Notes: a model not told the origin generated them from the sequence alone. A DNA stretch of 55,945 nt from Oscillospiraceae bacterium (GCA_021769525.1 JAETSQ010000012.1:1-55945); one strand, 5' to 3'. Numbered from the stretch's first letter, positions 24,655 to 33,397 are shown. Numbers and translations: made by a program.

Positions 24655-25077
24655 ATGAACCAGATCATCACAGCCTATAAGGACGCATGGATCAACTGGA
24701 AGAATTTTTCCGGCCGCAGCCGCCGCTCCGCCTACTGGTACGCCTTTCTGGCAAACATGATCATCGCCTTTGTGCTGGGATTCCTCAGCGGCCTGGTGGA
24801 TGCCCTGTCCATCCTGACCAGCCTGTATTCCCTGGCCTTCCTGGTGCCCAGCATCGCCCTGGCGGTGCGCCGCCTCCACGATACCGGCCACTCCGGCTGG
24901 TGGTATCTCATCGCCCTCACCGGCATCGGCGCCATCGTGCTGCTGGTTTGGTTCTGCCAGGACAGCCAGCCCGATAACCAGTACGGCCCCAGCCCCAAGG
25001 GCTACAGCGCTCCCGCCGGCCCTCAGGCTCCCTACAATCCCCAGGCTCCCCAGGGCGGCAACGGCCCCGAACTGTAA
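24655..25077 (+). CDS. DUF805 family membrane protein
   Basis: This 140-residue protein has the DUF805 plan: a soluble N-terminus with W-x-N-F-SGRSRRSAYWYAFL, about three transmembrane segments, and the conserved AVRRLHDTGHSGWW loop. It ends with a Pro/Gly/Gln-rich tail after residue 105. The function is unknown; family members are small inner-membrane proteins. It follows the small HTH gene in the same direction and is ended by a strong terminator. Confidence 0.92.
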   Translation: MNQIITAYKDAWINWKNFSGRSRRSAYWYAFLANMIIAFVLGFLSGLVDALSILTSLYSLAFLVPSIALAVRRLHDTGHSGWWYLIALTGIGAIVLLVWFCQDSQPDNQYGPSPKGYSAPAGPQAPYNPQAPQGGNGPEL

Positions 25078-25086
25078 AAATGCCAG

Positions 25087-25114
25087 CACCCGGCGAAAAG
25101 CCGGGTGTTTTTTT
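25087..25114 (+). terminator. Intrinsic terminator after the DUF805 gene
   Basis: Stem cacccggc / gccgggtg with a 5-base loop and seven T's, starting 9 bases after the stop. Confidence 0.9.
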
Positions 25115-25139
25115 GTACCTAAACTGTCGAAAATCACGG

Positions 25140-25168
25140 TTGACTTTAGGGACGGTTTCTGGTATCCT
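25140..25168 (+). promoter_or_regulatory. Promoter of guaB
   Basis: ttgact (25140-25145), 17-base spacer, tatcct (25163-25168). Inverted cctaaa/tttagg copies flank the -35. Confidence 0.65.
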
Positions 25169-25243
25169 TATTGGAAAAAATCCCGGAGGGAAGGGCCTCC
25201 GGAAGGGTCAGGAACGAGTTGAAAGAAAGAAGGAGAAAAAAGC

Positions 25244-26749
25244 ATGGCGTTTTATTTCAGCGAACCCTCCCACACCTTTGGCGAGTACCTCCTGGTGCCC
25301 GGCTATTCCTCGGCGGAGTGCATCCCCGCCAATGTCAGCCTGCGCACCCCGCTGGTGAAGTTCCGCAAGGGACGGGAGGAATGCCCTCTTACCATGAACA
25401 TCCCCCTCACCTCCGCCATCATGCAGTCGGTCTCCGGCGAGAAGATGGCCATCGCCCTGGCGCGGGAGGGAGGGATCTCCTTTATCTACGGCAGCCAGAC
25501 GGTGGAGGAGGAGGCCGCCATGGTGGCCCGCGTCAAGAGCTACAAGGCGGGCTTTGTCACCAGCGACAGCAACATCGGACCCGACGCCACCCTCTCCGAC
25601 ATCCTGGAGCTGAAGGAGCGCACCGGGCATTCCACCGTGGCGGTCACCAGCGACGGCACCGCCACCGGGGAGCTGGTGGGCATCGTCACCAGCCGGGATT
25701 ACCGCGTCAGCCGGATGTCCCCGGAGACCAAGGTGCGGGACTTTATGACCAAGTTTGAGGACCTGGTGACCGCCCCCCACACCACCACCCTGAAGGAAGC
25801 CAACGACATCATCTGGGACCACAAGCTCAATTCCCTTCCCCTCATCGATGAAAACCGCCGCCTGCGGTACTTCGTCTTCCGCAAGGACTACGACAGCCAC
25901 AAGGAGAACCAGAGCGAGCTGCTGGACGCCCAGAAGCGGTACATCGTGGGGGCGGGCATCAACACCCGCGACTACGAGGAGCGGGTCCCCGCCCTCCTGG
26001 AGGCCGGGGTGGACGTCCTCTGCATCGATTCCTCCGAGGGCTTTTCCGAGTGGCAGAGCCGCACCATCCAGTGGATCCGCCAGAAGTACGGCGACACCGT
26101 GAAGGTGGGGGCCGGCAACGTGGTGGACCGGGACGGGTTCCTCTTCCTGGCCAGAGCCGGGGCGGACTTTGTGAAGATCGGCATCGGCGGCGGCTCCATC
26201 TGCATCACGCGGGAGCAGAAGGGCATCGGCCGGGGGCAGGCCACCGCGGTGATCGAGGTAGCCAAAGCGCGGGACGAGTACTTCCAGGAGACCGGTATCT
26301 ATGTCCCCATCTGCTCCGACGGCGGCATCGTCCACGATTACCACATGACCCTGGCCCTGGCCATGGGGGCGGACTTCCTGATGCTGGGGCGGTACTTCTC
26401 CCGCTTTGACGAGAGCCCCACCGCCAAGGTGCTGGTGGCCGGCAGCTACATGAAGGAGTACTGGGGCGAGGGCTCCAACCGCGCCCGGAACTGGCAGCGG
26501 TACGACCTGGGCGGGGATAAGAAGCTCTCCTTTGAGGAGGGGGTGGATTCCTACGTCCCCTACGCCGGCTCCCTGAAGGACAACGTGGGTGTGAGCCTTG
26601 CCAAGGTCCGCTCCACCATGTGCAACTGCGGCGTCCTCTCCATCCCGGAGCTCCAGGAGAAGGCCAAGATCACCCTGGTCTCCGCCACCTCCATCGTGGA
26701 GGGGGGCAGCCACGACGTGCTGCTGAAGGACAAGGCGGCAGCCCGGTAA
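25244..26749 (+). CDS. guaB: IMP dehydrogenase
   Basis: This 501-residue enzyme oxidises IMP to XMP with NAD, the committed step of GMP synthesis. The barrel starts at residue 10-80, with [27 protein letters not shown]. Two CBS domains occupy about 95-215. The catalytic loop is [20 protein letters not shown], with Cys320 as the nucleophile. The phosphate-binding CSDGGI and the flap near [11 protein letters not shown] follow. It has its own promoter and ends at a strong terminator, so it is probably a single-gene unit. Confidence 0.96.
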   Translation: MAFYFSEPSHTFGEYLLVPGYSSAECIPANVSLRTPLVKFRKGREECPLTMNIPLTSAIMQSVSGEKMAIALAREGGISFIYGSQTVEEEAAMVARVKSYKAGFVTSDSNIGPDATLSDILELKERTGHSTVAVTSDGTATGELVGIVTSRDYRVSRMSPETKVRDFMTKFEDLVTAPHTTTLKEANDIIWDHKLNSLPLIDENRRLRYFVFRKDYDSHKENQSELLDAQKRYIVGAGINTRDYEERVPALLEAGVDVLCIDSSEGFSEWQSRTIQWIRQKYGDTVKVGAGNVVDRDGFLFLARAGADFVKIGIGGGSICITREQKGIGRGQATAVIEVAKARDEYFQETGIYVPICSDGGIVHDYHMTLALAMGADFLMLGRYFSRFDESPTAKVLVAGSYMKEYWGEGSNRARNWQRYDLGGDKKLSFEEGVDSYVPYAGSLKDNVGVSLAKVRSTMCNCGVLSIPELQEKAKITLVSATSIVEGGSHDVLLKDKAAAR

Positions 26750-26765
26750 TTTTGTACATAGCAAG

Positions 26766-26808
26766 GACCCCGGCGGCACCGGTATCCCCGGCCCGCTGGG
26801 GTCTTTTT
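26766..26808 (+). terminator. Terminator of guaB
   Basis: An 11-bp stem gaccccggcgg / ccgctggggtc (one G-T wobble) closes a 16-base loop and is followed by five T's. It lies between convergent guaB and the NADAR gene. Confidence 0.85.
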
Positions 26809-26812
26809 CGAT

Positions 26813-27373
26813 CTATTCACCTGTCTCCTCCCGGAGGATGTCCCGGACCTGGGTGAGGGCAAAACCCAGGAGATTCTTTCCCCGCCACTTCATGGGGTCT
26901 TCCGCCGCCTGGTTCTGACGGCCCATGCCGATGCCCCAGATGCGGTCCCTGGGGCTTGCCTCCACCAGGATGCGCCGGCCGGTGCCCAGCAGGAAGGCCA
27001 GCAGCTCCGGGTCCTGGCGGAACTTCTCCAAATTGCCCCGGAGGACTATTTGGTAACAGCGGCTCTCCCAGGTCTCCTGGTCAAAGTTCCGCACCGCCCG
27101 CCCCAGGGCCTTCATCTCCTTGGGGTGAGCTGCTCCCAGGATGGCCTCCAGGTTCTCCCGGTCGCCAAAGAGACGGGCCTTTTCCGCCATCATGTACTGC
27201 TCGGCGCAGGTATATTCCACCCCCTCCACCGTAAAGCGGCAGGGCCACCACTGGCTCAGGCAGCCCTCCCCGATGGAGCCGTCCGCCTGGGGCTGATGTC
27301 CCCAGAAGAACAGGAACTTGTATCGCCGGCCCTGTTGGCATTCCTGCCGAAGAGCCTCCAGGTCGTAGACCAT
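26813..27373 (-). CDS. NADAR domain (YbiA-like) protein
   Basis: This 186-residue protein belongs to the NADAR/YbiA family, N-glycosidases that act on toxic riboflavin-pathway intermediates or on ADP-ribose-type groups. Conserved stretches are KFLFFWGHQP, SQWWPCRFTVEGVEYTCAEQYMMAEKA, ILVEASPRDRIWGIGM and KNLLGFALTQVRD. The ATG at 27373 has aggagg eight bases upstream. It follows the dCMP deaminase gene by 20 bases in the same direction, and two other nucleotide-handling genes lie just upstream. Confidence 0.93.
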   Translation of the reverse strand: MVYDLEALRQECQQGRRYKFLFFWGHQPQADGSIGEGCLSQWWPCRFTVEGVEYTCAEQYMMAEKARLFGDRENLEAILGAAHPKEMKALGRAVRNFDQETWESRCYQIVLRGNLEKFRQDPELLAFLLGTGRRILVEASPRDRIWGIGMGRQNQAAEDPMKWRGKNLLGFALTQVRDILREETGE

Positions 27374-27393
27374 TCTGCCCGCCTCCTGATCGT

Positions 27394-27882
27394 TCACAGC
27401 TCCAGGGTGACACAGGTCCCCCCCGGCCGGTACTGGCGCAGGGCCACCCCCGCCATCCGGAACATCCGCTTGGAGGCGATGACGGCGTCGGTCTCGGCGT
27501 ACTTGTCCGAAAGATAGATCACCTCCCGGATGCCGCTTTGGATGATGGCCTTGGCGCACTCGTTGCAGGGGAAGAGGGTGGCGTAGAGCCGGGTCCCCTT
27601 CAGGGAGCCGCCGTCGTTATTGAGGATGGCGTTGAGTTCCGCGTGGCAGACGAAGGCGTACTTGCTCTCCAGAAAGTCCCCCTCCCTGGACCAGGGCATC
27701 TCGTCATCCTGGCAGCCGGTGGGCATCCCGTTGTACCCCACCGAGAGGATGCGGTTATCGCTGCTCACGATGCAGGCCCCCACCTGGCTGCCGGGGTCCT
27801 TGCTCCGCTGGGCGGAAAGCAGGGCCACCCCCATAAAGTACTGGTCCCAGCTGAGGTAGCCCTCCCGCTTCTGTGTCGCCAT
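27394..27882 (-). CDS. Deoxycytidylate deaminase (ComEB type)
   Basis: This 162-residue protein is a zinc-dependent dCMP deaminase, which supplies dUMP for thymidylate synthesis. The catalytic motifs are CHAELNAI (His and proton-shuttling Glu) and FPCNECAKAI. The N-terminal segment MGVALLSAQRSKDPGSQVGACIVSSDNRILSVGYNG is typical. The ATG at 27882 was chosen because it gives the family length and is preceded by gaggagaga. The composite repeat at 27920-28045 separates it from the Nudix gene. Confidence 0.94.
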   Translation of the reverse strand: MATQKREGYLSWDQYFMGVALLSAQRSKDPGSQVGACIVSSDNRILSVGYNGMPTGCQDDEMPWSREGDFLESKYAFVCHAELNAILNNDGGSLKGTRLYATLFPCNECAKAIIQSGIREVIYLSDKYAETDAVIASKRMFRMAGVALRQYRPGGTCVTLEL

Positions 27883-27919
27883 AGTCTCTCCTCCTCGTTT
27901 TGTCTCTTTATAAAAAGGA

Positions 27920-28045
27920 CTTGGGCCGTTCTTCTTTTTGCTTCTTTTTCTTCTTTCGCAAGAAGAAAAAGAAGTGGGGGCTCTGCGCCCGCAGGCGCGT
28001 TTCGAGGCCAACCGCCCCGAAGGGGCGGCTCTTAGGCCGAGATGG
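27920..28045. repeat. Inverted composite repeat with T-rich palindrome
   Basis: T-rich palindrome at 27941-27974 (arms cttctttttcttctt, 4-base loop), joined to the GC-rich module (about 27975-28045, ending ggggcggctcttaggccgag). The whole is the inverse orientation of the block at 5104-5250. Confidence 0.85.
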
Positions 28046-28058
28046 GTGAACCCCAGAT

Positions 28059-28604
28059 TCAGCCCGATCGCCGCCTCTTCGCCGCCACCATCAGCACCCC
28101 CACCTGGGTCTTGGCGTCGGTGATCTCCCCGGAGAGGACCATCTCCACCGCCCGCTCCAGGGGCACCGGCACCACATCCAGGAACTCGTCCCGGTCCAGC
28201 CGCTGCTCCCCGGCCCCGGAGAGGCCCTGGGCCTCGTAGACATAGATGCGCTCGGTGCAGTAGGCGGGGGTGGGGAGCACCTCGGTGAGCTTTACAAGGG
28301 AGGCGGCGGTGCGGCCGGTCTCCTCGGTGAGCTCGCGGGCGGCGGCAGTCCTGGGGTCCTCCCCCGGCTCCAGCTTGCCGGCGGGGAGCTCCAGCAGCTC
28401 CCGCCCCACGGCAAAGCGGTACTGCCGCACCAGCAGGATGCGGCCCTCCTCGTCCACGGCGGCCACGCAGGCCCCGCCGTTATGATTCACAACGTCCCGG
28501 CGGCTCTCCCCGCCGTCCTCCAGCCCCACCCGGTGGGTGGTGACGGTAAAGACACAGCCCCGGTAAAGCTCCTGGCGGTCCAGCTCCTTCTCAAAGTGCG
28601 CCAT
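28059..28604 (-). CDS. Nudix hydrolase (ADP-ribose pyrophosphatase type)
   Basis: This 181-residue protein carries a full Nudix box at about residues 75-97 (GKLEPGEDPRTAAARELTEETG). The preceding ILLVRQYRFAVGRELLELPAG is the pattern of the ADP-ribose pyrophosphatase group, which cleaves ADP-ribose to AMP and ribose-5-phosphate. LPTPAYCTERIYVYEAQGL and the C-terminal EITDAKTQVGVLMVA support this. Its ATG lies within the 3' end of ruvX (14-base overlap), with aaggagg six bases upstream, so the two are translated together. Confidence 0.93.
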   Translation of the reverse strand: MAHFEKELDRQELYRGCVFTVTTHRVGLEDGGESRRDVVNHNGGACVAAVDEEGRILLVRQYRFAVGRELLELPAGKLEPGEDPRTAAARELTEETGRTAASLVKLTEVLPTPAYCTERIYVYEAQGLSGAGEQRLDRDEFLDVVPVPLERAVEMVLSGEITDAKTQVGVLMVAAKRRRSG

Positions 28605-29040
28605 GGGTGCCCTCCTTCCCCTCCGGGTGGTTCTTCCGCCAGGCCAGGTAGCTTTCCAGGATGATGGTGGCGGCCACCGCGTCGATGACCTTTTTGCGCT
28701 TTTTGCCCCTGGTATCGGTGGTATTGAGATACCGGGCGGCGGTGACGGTGGTGCCCCGCTCATCCCAGAGGACCACCGGCAGGCCGCTCTTCTGCTCCAG
28801 CAGGGCGGCGAATTCCCGGCAGGTCTGGGAACGCGCCCCGGCGGTGCCGTCCATATTGATGGGGTTCCCCACCACGATCTCCTGGGCCCCGGTCTCCCCG
28901 GCGGCCCGTACCACCTCTTCCGCCGTCTTCTCCGGGTCCCACTGGGCGATGGTCCCCAGGGGGCTGGCCAGCATCTCCCCAGGGTCGCAGACCGCCAGCC
29001 CGGTGCGGGCGTCGCCGTAATCCACAGCCAAGATCTTCAT
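28591..29040 (-). CDS. ruvX: RuvX/YqgF Holliday-junction resolvase-like protein
   Basis: This 149-residue protein is RuvX/YqgF, an RNase H-fold nuclease implicated in rRNA 5' processing and proposed as a Holliday-junction resolvase. The acidic residues lie in MKILAVDYGDARTGLA and LWDERGTTVTA. IVVGNPINMDGTAG and KVIDAVAATIILESYL complete the family pattern. It starts one base after the GNAT gene stop and overlaps the Nudix gene, showing a tight operon. Confidence 0.96.
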   Translation of the reverse strand: MKILAVDYGDARTGLAVCDPGEMLASPLGTIAQWDPEKTAEEVVRAAGETGAQEIVVGNPINMDGTAGARSQTCREFAALLEQKSGLPVVLWDERGTTVTAARYLNTTDTRGKKRKKVIDAVAATIILESYLAWRKNHPEGKEGTHGAL

Positions 29041-29041
29041 C

Positions 29042-29536
29042 TCACAGCCTCCACCAAAGGGTCTCTTCCTCCCGGTACTTCTGGAACCCCAGCCGCTCCA
29101 GGATGCGCTGGGAGGGGTAGCTCACCAGGTCGGTCTCGGCGGTGATGTGGGCCACCCCCGGCTGCTCCAGGGCCCAGCGGCAGATGGCCTCCACCGCCTC
29201 GGTCATATAGCCGCGGCGGCGGTAATCCTTGCCCATGGCGTACTGGATCTCCACCTCCCCCTTCCGGTCCGGGGGGCCCTTAAAGCCGGCGGAGCCGATG
29301 ATGACCCCGTCCTCCTTCTGCACCAGCATCCAGACGGTGCGGTAGGGGGAGATGGGACCTTCCCCCGCCAGGGCCAGGATGTGGCGGGCGTTCCGCAGGG
29401 CCGCGCCCTCAATGGGCACCCCCCGGTAGGGGCAGCCCAGCTGCCGCTCCAGGGCGGGGAGGTCCTCCGCCCAGAGGCGCAGCTGCTCCAGAGGAAGGGG
29501 GAAAACACGCAGGCGGGAGGTTTCGATCTGGGTCAT
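29042..29536 (-). CDS. GNAT-family N-acetyltransferase
   Basis: This 164-residue protein has the GNAT fold: the acetyl-CoA-binding motif GKDYRRRGYMTEAVEAIC follows strand GEVEIQYAM, and the ending SYPSQRILERLGFQKYREEE is as in RimJ/RimL-type acetyltransferases. The acceptor substrate cannot be inferred. The ATG at 29536 is preceded by aaggagg. It is immediately followed by ruvX (one base gap). Confidence 0.92.
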   Translation of the reverse strand: MTQIETSRLRVFPLPLEQLRLWAEDLPALERQLGCPYRGVPIEGAALRNARHILALAGEGPISPYRTVWMLVQKEDGVIIGSAGFKGPPDRKGEVEIQYAMGKDYRRRGYMTEAVEAICRWALEQPGVAHITAETDLVSYPSQRILERLGFQKYREEETLWWRL

Positions 29537-29633
29537 GAAAAGTTCCTCCTTTTCTTCAGGTATGGGACCTGCCGGAAGGCATTTACAGCATAAGTTTAGC
29601 GCCGCCGCGGCCCGGTTAGAACCGGCTCCGCCG

Positions 29634-30539
29634 CTACATGGGGAAGAAGGAGAGCTGCTGGCTGCCATAGCCCATCCGGCTGGCGGCGATGATCTCCTCC
29701 ATCCGGAACAAAAGCCCCAGGCGGCGGCACTCCCCGCTCAGCAGCTCCCAAAGCTCCCCGCTCCTGGGGACGGGGCACCAGTACCGCTCCCCGTAGGCGC
29801 GGCGGTAGCGCTCCGCCAGGCCGGGGAAGGACTCCTCCAGCCTTTGGTAATAATAGTCCCGCTGGTTCCCCCGCAGCGTCATGCCGAGGCTGATGTACAG
29901 GAAGCGGGCCCCGGCCTCCCGGACCAGGCGCACCAGCTCCAGGAGGTCCTCCCGCCGGTCGGTGAGGAAGGGCAGCACGGGATTTAAAAGCACCCCGGTA
30001 AAGAGCCCCGCCTCCGCCAGCTCCCGCACCGCCGCCAGCCGCCGGGAGGAGAGAGGCGCGCGGGGCTCGATCTTTTGGGAGAGGCTGTCCGCCGCCGTTG
30101 TGACCGTCACCATGCACAGCACAGGGGAATGGCCCTGGATCTCCCGGAGGATGTCCTTATCCCGCAGGACAAGGGGGCTCTTGGTGGTGACGGCGGCCCC
30201 GAATCCGTAGGCATCCACCAGCTCCAGGGCGTGGCGGGTGAGGAGGAGCTTTTCCTCCCAGGGGTTGTAAGGGTCGCTCATGGCGCCGGTGCCCACCACG
30301 CCGGGCTTTGCCTTCCGGCGCAGGTCGTCCCGGATGATCCGCAGGGCGTCCTTCTTGATCCGCACCCGGTCAAAATCCGTCACCCCGTAGCAGTCGCTGC
30401 GGCTGTCGCAGTAGATGCAGCCATGGCAGCACCCGCGGTAGATGTTCATATTGTAGTTGATGCCAAACCACCGGCTTCCGGAGGAATACCGGGAGACGAT
30501 GGTCTTGGCGGGGATGGGCTCCAGTTCTTCCGGGTCCAT
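29634..30539 (-). CDS. Radical SAM protein, spore photoproduct lyase-like family
   Basis: This 301-residue radical SAM protein has the cluster-binding cysteines C37, C41 and C44 in CCHGCIYCDSRSDCY. It has the opening ARPxx-like PIPAKTIVSRYSSGSRWFGINYNMNIYRGC and the SAM-binding GTGAMSDPYNPWE. It belongs to the SPL-related group often annotated as Rv2578c-like. The reaction is unknown. It lies 30 bases downstream of the phosphoesterase gene in the same direction and upstream of the GNAT gene. Confidence 0.92.
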   Translation of the reverse strand: MDPEELEPIPAKTIVSRYSSGSRWFGINYNMNIYRGCCHGCIYCDSRSDCYGVTDFDRVRIKKDALRIIRDDLRRKAKPGVVGTGAMSDPYNPWEEKLLLTRHALELVDAYGFGAAVTTKSPLVLRDKDILREIQGHSPVLCMVTVTTAADSLSQKIEPRAPLSSRRLAAVRELAEAGLFTGVLLNPVLPFLTDRREDLLELVRLVREAGARFLYISLGMTLRGNQRDYYYQRLEESFPGLAERYRRAYGERYWCPVPRSGELWELLSGECRRLGLLFRMEEIIAASRMGYGSQQLSFFPM

Positions 30540-30568
30540 GATACCTCCCCGGCTCAGGCCGTCCGGCT

Positions 30569-31255
30569 TTAACGCCGCCGTTTTTTCTTCTGCTCCCCCG
30601 GCACGACCTTATCAAAGAGGCAGCAGTACTTTGGGGGGACGATGCGGTTCTGGTGGTAGGAGCCGAAGAACCAGCGGCCAAAGCGGAATTTTTGCTGGAG
30701 GCGGTCCATAAAGGCAGTGAGGGCGGTGACCTCGCACACCGTCCCGGTGATGCAGGAATCCACGTTGGTGGGGGCCTGATGGGAGGCCACATAGTCCACC
30801 CCGCCCCCGGCTTCCTCCAGGCGGCGGGTCCAGTCCGGCAGCTCCTCGTAGGCGGGCAGCTCCTGGGGCCACCAGTTTTCCCCCGCCTTGCGGAAGGCCG
30901 CGTCCCGGCTCTCCCCGCCCCCCAGGGCCAGGAGGGTCTTACCCTGGATGGAGAAGATCTGCCCCCGGATCAGGTGGCGCAGGTTGCCGGTGATGCGGTG
31001 GGTGAGACCGCCGTTCCACTCCTCCACCGGGTAGCTGTCCAGAAGGTCCAGGTTATCGTGGGTGCCCTCCACAAACAGCACCGGGTACCGGCGCTTTCCG
31101 ATCCACCGGAGGGTCTCCGTCTCCTCCGGGGAACCGTTCCAGAGGAAGCCGAAATCCCCGCAGACTACCAGGGCGTCCTTTTCCCCCAGCCACCGCAGCT
31201 TCCAGGCGCCGAAGCGGCTTTTGTCTCCGTGCATATCCCCGGTAAAGTAGATCAT
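30569..31255 (-). CDS. Calcineurin-like metallophosphoesterase
   Basis: This 228-residue protein has the metallophosphoesterase motifs TGDMHGD, VVCGDFGFLW, EGTHDNLDLL and ASHQAP, so it is a dinuclear-metal phosphatase or phosphodiesterase. The ATG at 31255 was chosen because ggaggcctgag lies before it and the TGD motif follows at once. The C-terminus is a short Lys/Arg-rich tail. The substrate is unknown. Upstream lies the divergent carboxypeptidase-like gene. Confidence 0.9.
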   Translation of the reverse strand: MIYFTGDMHGDKSRFGAWKLRWLGEKDALVVCGDFGFLWNGSPEETETLRWIGKRRYPVLFVEGTHDNLDLLDSYPVEEWNGGLTHRITGNLRHLIRGQIFSIQGKTLLALGGGESRDAAFRKAGENWWPQELPAYEELPDWTRRLEEAGGGVDYVASHQAPTNVDSCITGTVCEVTALTAFMDRLQQKFRFGRWFFGSYHQNRIVPPKYCCLFDKVVPGEQKKKRRR

Positions 31256-31324
31256 CCTCAGGCCTCCTCTATCCATGGGCGAAATGTTCATAATTTTATG
31301 GTAGGCCAAGGCGCCCGGATATGG

Positions 31325-31330
31325 TATAAT
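31325..31330 (+). promoter_or_regulatory. Extended -10 promoter of the carboxypeptidase-like gene
   Basis: tggtataat with a TG extension; tataat at 31325-31330. The leader to the start is about 113 bases. No clear -35 is visible. Confidence 0.6.
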
Positions 31331-31448
31331 ACCTATGTATCGCGCCGCGGGGCAGAGATATGCCGCCCGCGGCGGGACCATACCACAAAATCCACGGATC
31401 ATTTTACTGATCCCTTCTATTGTATCGAAAAAAGGGGGATTTGTCCAT

Positions 31449-32864
31449 ATGGAGAAGAAAACCAGGGGGGGCAAAAAGCACCGGGCACCGGGGTCCGCGG
31501 CCGGGAAGAGGCTCTGCGCCTTTCTTCTGACAGCGGCGGTGATGCTGTCCCCCAGGGCGGCCTATGGGGCCTATATGCCCTCCTTCCAGCCGGTCTCGCG
31601 GGGGGTCTACCTGGAGAACACCGATACGGGGAAGATCATCTTTGAGCAAAACGCCGACGAGAAGATGGAGGCCGGATACCTGGCCAAGCTGATGACCGCC
31701 CTGATGACGGTGGAATACATGGAGGAAAACGGGCTGAGCCTGGATGACGAAAAGGTGGCCCTGAAGCTGTACATCCAGAACCTGGTGTACGGCAGCGCCA
31801 ACCTGGGGGGCATCCTCCAGGGGGAGGAGGTCTCGGTGCGGGGGCTCCTCTACGCCATGCTGCTCCAGTCCGCCAACGAGGCCGCCATGATGCTGGGGGA
31901 CTACATCGGGGACGGCAGCATCGGGCACTTTGCGGACCTGATGAACCGCCGGGCGGCGGAGCTGGGCTGCACCGGCACCGCCTTTGCCGACCCTGCCGGC
32001 TTCCACGACGACGAGCCGTCGGAAAACAACTGGACCACCCCGCGGGACATGGGGATCATCTTCCGGCAGGTGATGGAAAACGACACCCTGCGCCAGATCC
32101 TCCAGAGCCGCAGCTACGACATCGGCCCCACCAACAAGCACGGCTCCCTGAACCAATTTAACTACACCAACGCCATGATGTCCACCGGCAGCGACTACTA
32201 CTACGAGCCGGTGGACGGCGGATTCATCAGCGCGGTATCCGGCCAGAACGCCGGCATTGCGGTGATGGCCTCCACAGGCGGCTACGGCTACCTGCTGGTG
32301 CTGCTGGATACCCCCAAGGGGGCGGACCTGGCGGGCACCCGCAATACCCTTTACACCGAGGCCAGGGACCTGCTCCGGTGGGCCTTTGAGAGCTTCGCGG
32401 TGCGCACCGTGATGGAGAAGGGGGAGATCATGGAGGAGGTGCCGGTGAAGTTTTCCGCCGCCACCGACCATATGCCCCTGGCCACCGCCGAGACCTTTAT
32501 GGCCCTGATGCCCAACGGCCTGGACCTCACCAGCATCCAGCACCGGTACGAGCTGCCGGAGGCCCTGGCCGCCCCGGTGCAGAAGGGGCTGGAGGTGGGC
32601 CGCCTGCACCTCATCCTGGCGGACGAGGAGATCGGCTGCGTGCCCCTGATGACCACCGACTACGTGGAGGCCAGCCAGCCCCTGGTGTGGCTGGGGTGGC
32701 TGGGGGCCATCGTCCACACCTTCTGGTTCAAGTTCTGGGTGCTGTTTCTCATCACCTTTGTGCTGCTCTACTCCTCCCTGCTGGTGCAAGTGAACCGCCG
32801 CAAGCAGCGGCAGGGGCGGTACTCCCGGTACAACGCCCACCGGGGACAGGACCGGTATCTGTAA
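31449..32864 (+). CDS. D-Ala-D-Ala carboxypeptidase-like protein with a broken active site
   Basis: This 471-residue protein has the peptidase S11 (DacA/DacF) fold: a signal/anchor helix at about 21-40, GVYLENTDTGKIIFEQNADEK, the second motif SAN in LLQSANEAAMML, and a C-terminal transmembrane helix near residues 425-448. The catalytic SxxK is not there. The aligned residues read YLAK (Y77, K80), encoded by tac at the serine position. The KTG motif is also missing (VDGGFISAVSGQ). It is therefore probably inactive as a peptidase and may bind peptidoglycan or a partner. The frame is intact, which argues against simple decay. Transcription ends at the terminator 20 bases downstream. Confidence 0.88.
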   Translation: MEKKTRGGKKHRAPGSAAGKRLCAFLLTAAVMLSPRAAYGAYMPSFQPVSRGVYLENTDTGKIIFEQNADEKMEAGYLAKLMTALMTVEYMEENGLSLDDEKVALKLYIQNLVYGSANLGGILQGEEVSVRGLLYAMLLQSANEAAMMLGDYIGDGSIGHFADLMNRRAAELGCTGTAFADPAGFHDDEPSENNWTTPRDMGIIFRQVMENDTLRQILQSRSYDIGPTNKHGSLNQFNYTNAMMSTGSDYYYEPVDGGFISAVSGQNAGIAVMASTGGYGYLLVLLDTPKGADLAGTRNTLYTEARDLLRWAFESFAVRTVMEKGEIMEEVPVKFSAATDHMPLATAETFMALMPNGLDLTSIQHRYELPEALAAPVQKGLEVGRLHLILADEEIGCVPLMTTDYVEASQPLVWLGWLGAIVHTFWFKFWVLFLITFVLLYSSLLVQVNRRKQRQGRYSRYNAHRGQDRYL

Positions 32865-32884
32865 GAGGTGCCAGCCCTGCACGG

Positions 32885-32909
32885 AAAGAGGGGCTTCCCG
32901 CCCCTCTTT
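32885..32909 (+). terminator. Terminator after the carboxypeptidase-like gene
   Basis: Stem aaagaggggc / gcccctcttt with a 5-base loop, followed by cacatttt. Confidence 0.8.
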
Positions 32910-33354
32910 CACATTTTATCCCGTTTCTGCGCAAGCCGCTGCTTCGTCCGAATTGCGCGGTTTTTTGTGGTCTCAAAAACATCCCACCGGGATGTTTTTG
33001 ATGGGCAGCCCGTTCGGGCGCAGAAACCGGTCGGTTGGGCTTTTCTATTCCAAACGGCTTTCGCCGTTTGTCACCAAAAGACCCAACCTTCCTCTGTTCT
33101 GCGCCCTCCCTCGGTGGAGGGCGATAGGTTTCCACCTTTCTTTTTTTCTTGCAAAAAGAAAGGTGGAGCCAAAGTAAAATGCGCCCTCCGGAAGGAGTTT
33201 CGCTCCCTGCGGGGAGCGACCAAAGGCTCTGCCTTTGGAAACCGCAAGCCTTTGAAAAGGCTTGACCGAAACTTTTGGCGGCCTTCGGCCCTGCTTTACA
33301 AAGTCTTCGGGCCCCTGTCCAGAATGGGCAGGGGCCCCGCCGTTCTTCTTTTCG

Positions 33355-33388
33355 CTTCCTTTTCTTCTTCCGTAAGAAGAAAAGGAAG
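33355..33388. repeat. T-rich palindromic repeat after the DUF362 gene
   Basis: Arms cttccttttcttctt / aagaagaaaaggaag, perfect, loop ccgt. It has the same compensated arm changes as the copy at 19668. Confidence 0.85.
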
Positions 33389-33397
33389 AAAACTCCC

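Larger units (their letters stand above)
32865..33397. repeat. Repeat-rich intergenic block
   Basis: No gene is visible. After the terminator there is a 13-bp perfect hairpin (tcaaaaacatccc and its complement, about 32972-33000) and a hairpin ccacctttcttttt / aaaaagaaaggtgg (33132-33166). Next come segments with inverted pieces such as aaggctctgcctt and aagcctttgaaaaggctt (33220-33270), and a T-rich palindrome of the main family (33355-33388). The last lies just beyond the stop of the minus-strand DUF362 gene. Confidence 0.75.

Noticed and set aside
25125-25131. tgtcgaa near the guaB promoter, and similar at 13388, as Spo0A boxes
   Set aside because: A seven-base motif is expected several times by chance in 56 kb on both strands, and there is no other support.
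31335-31448. Upstream in-frame ATG of the carboxypeptidase-like gene
   Set aside because: It lies next to the -10 box, lacks a ribosome site, and would put 38 non-signal residues before the signal helix.
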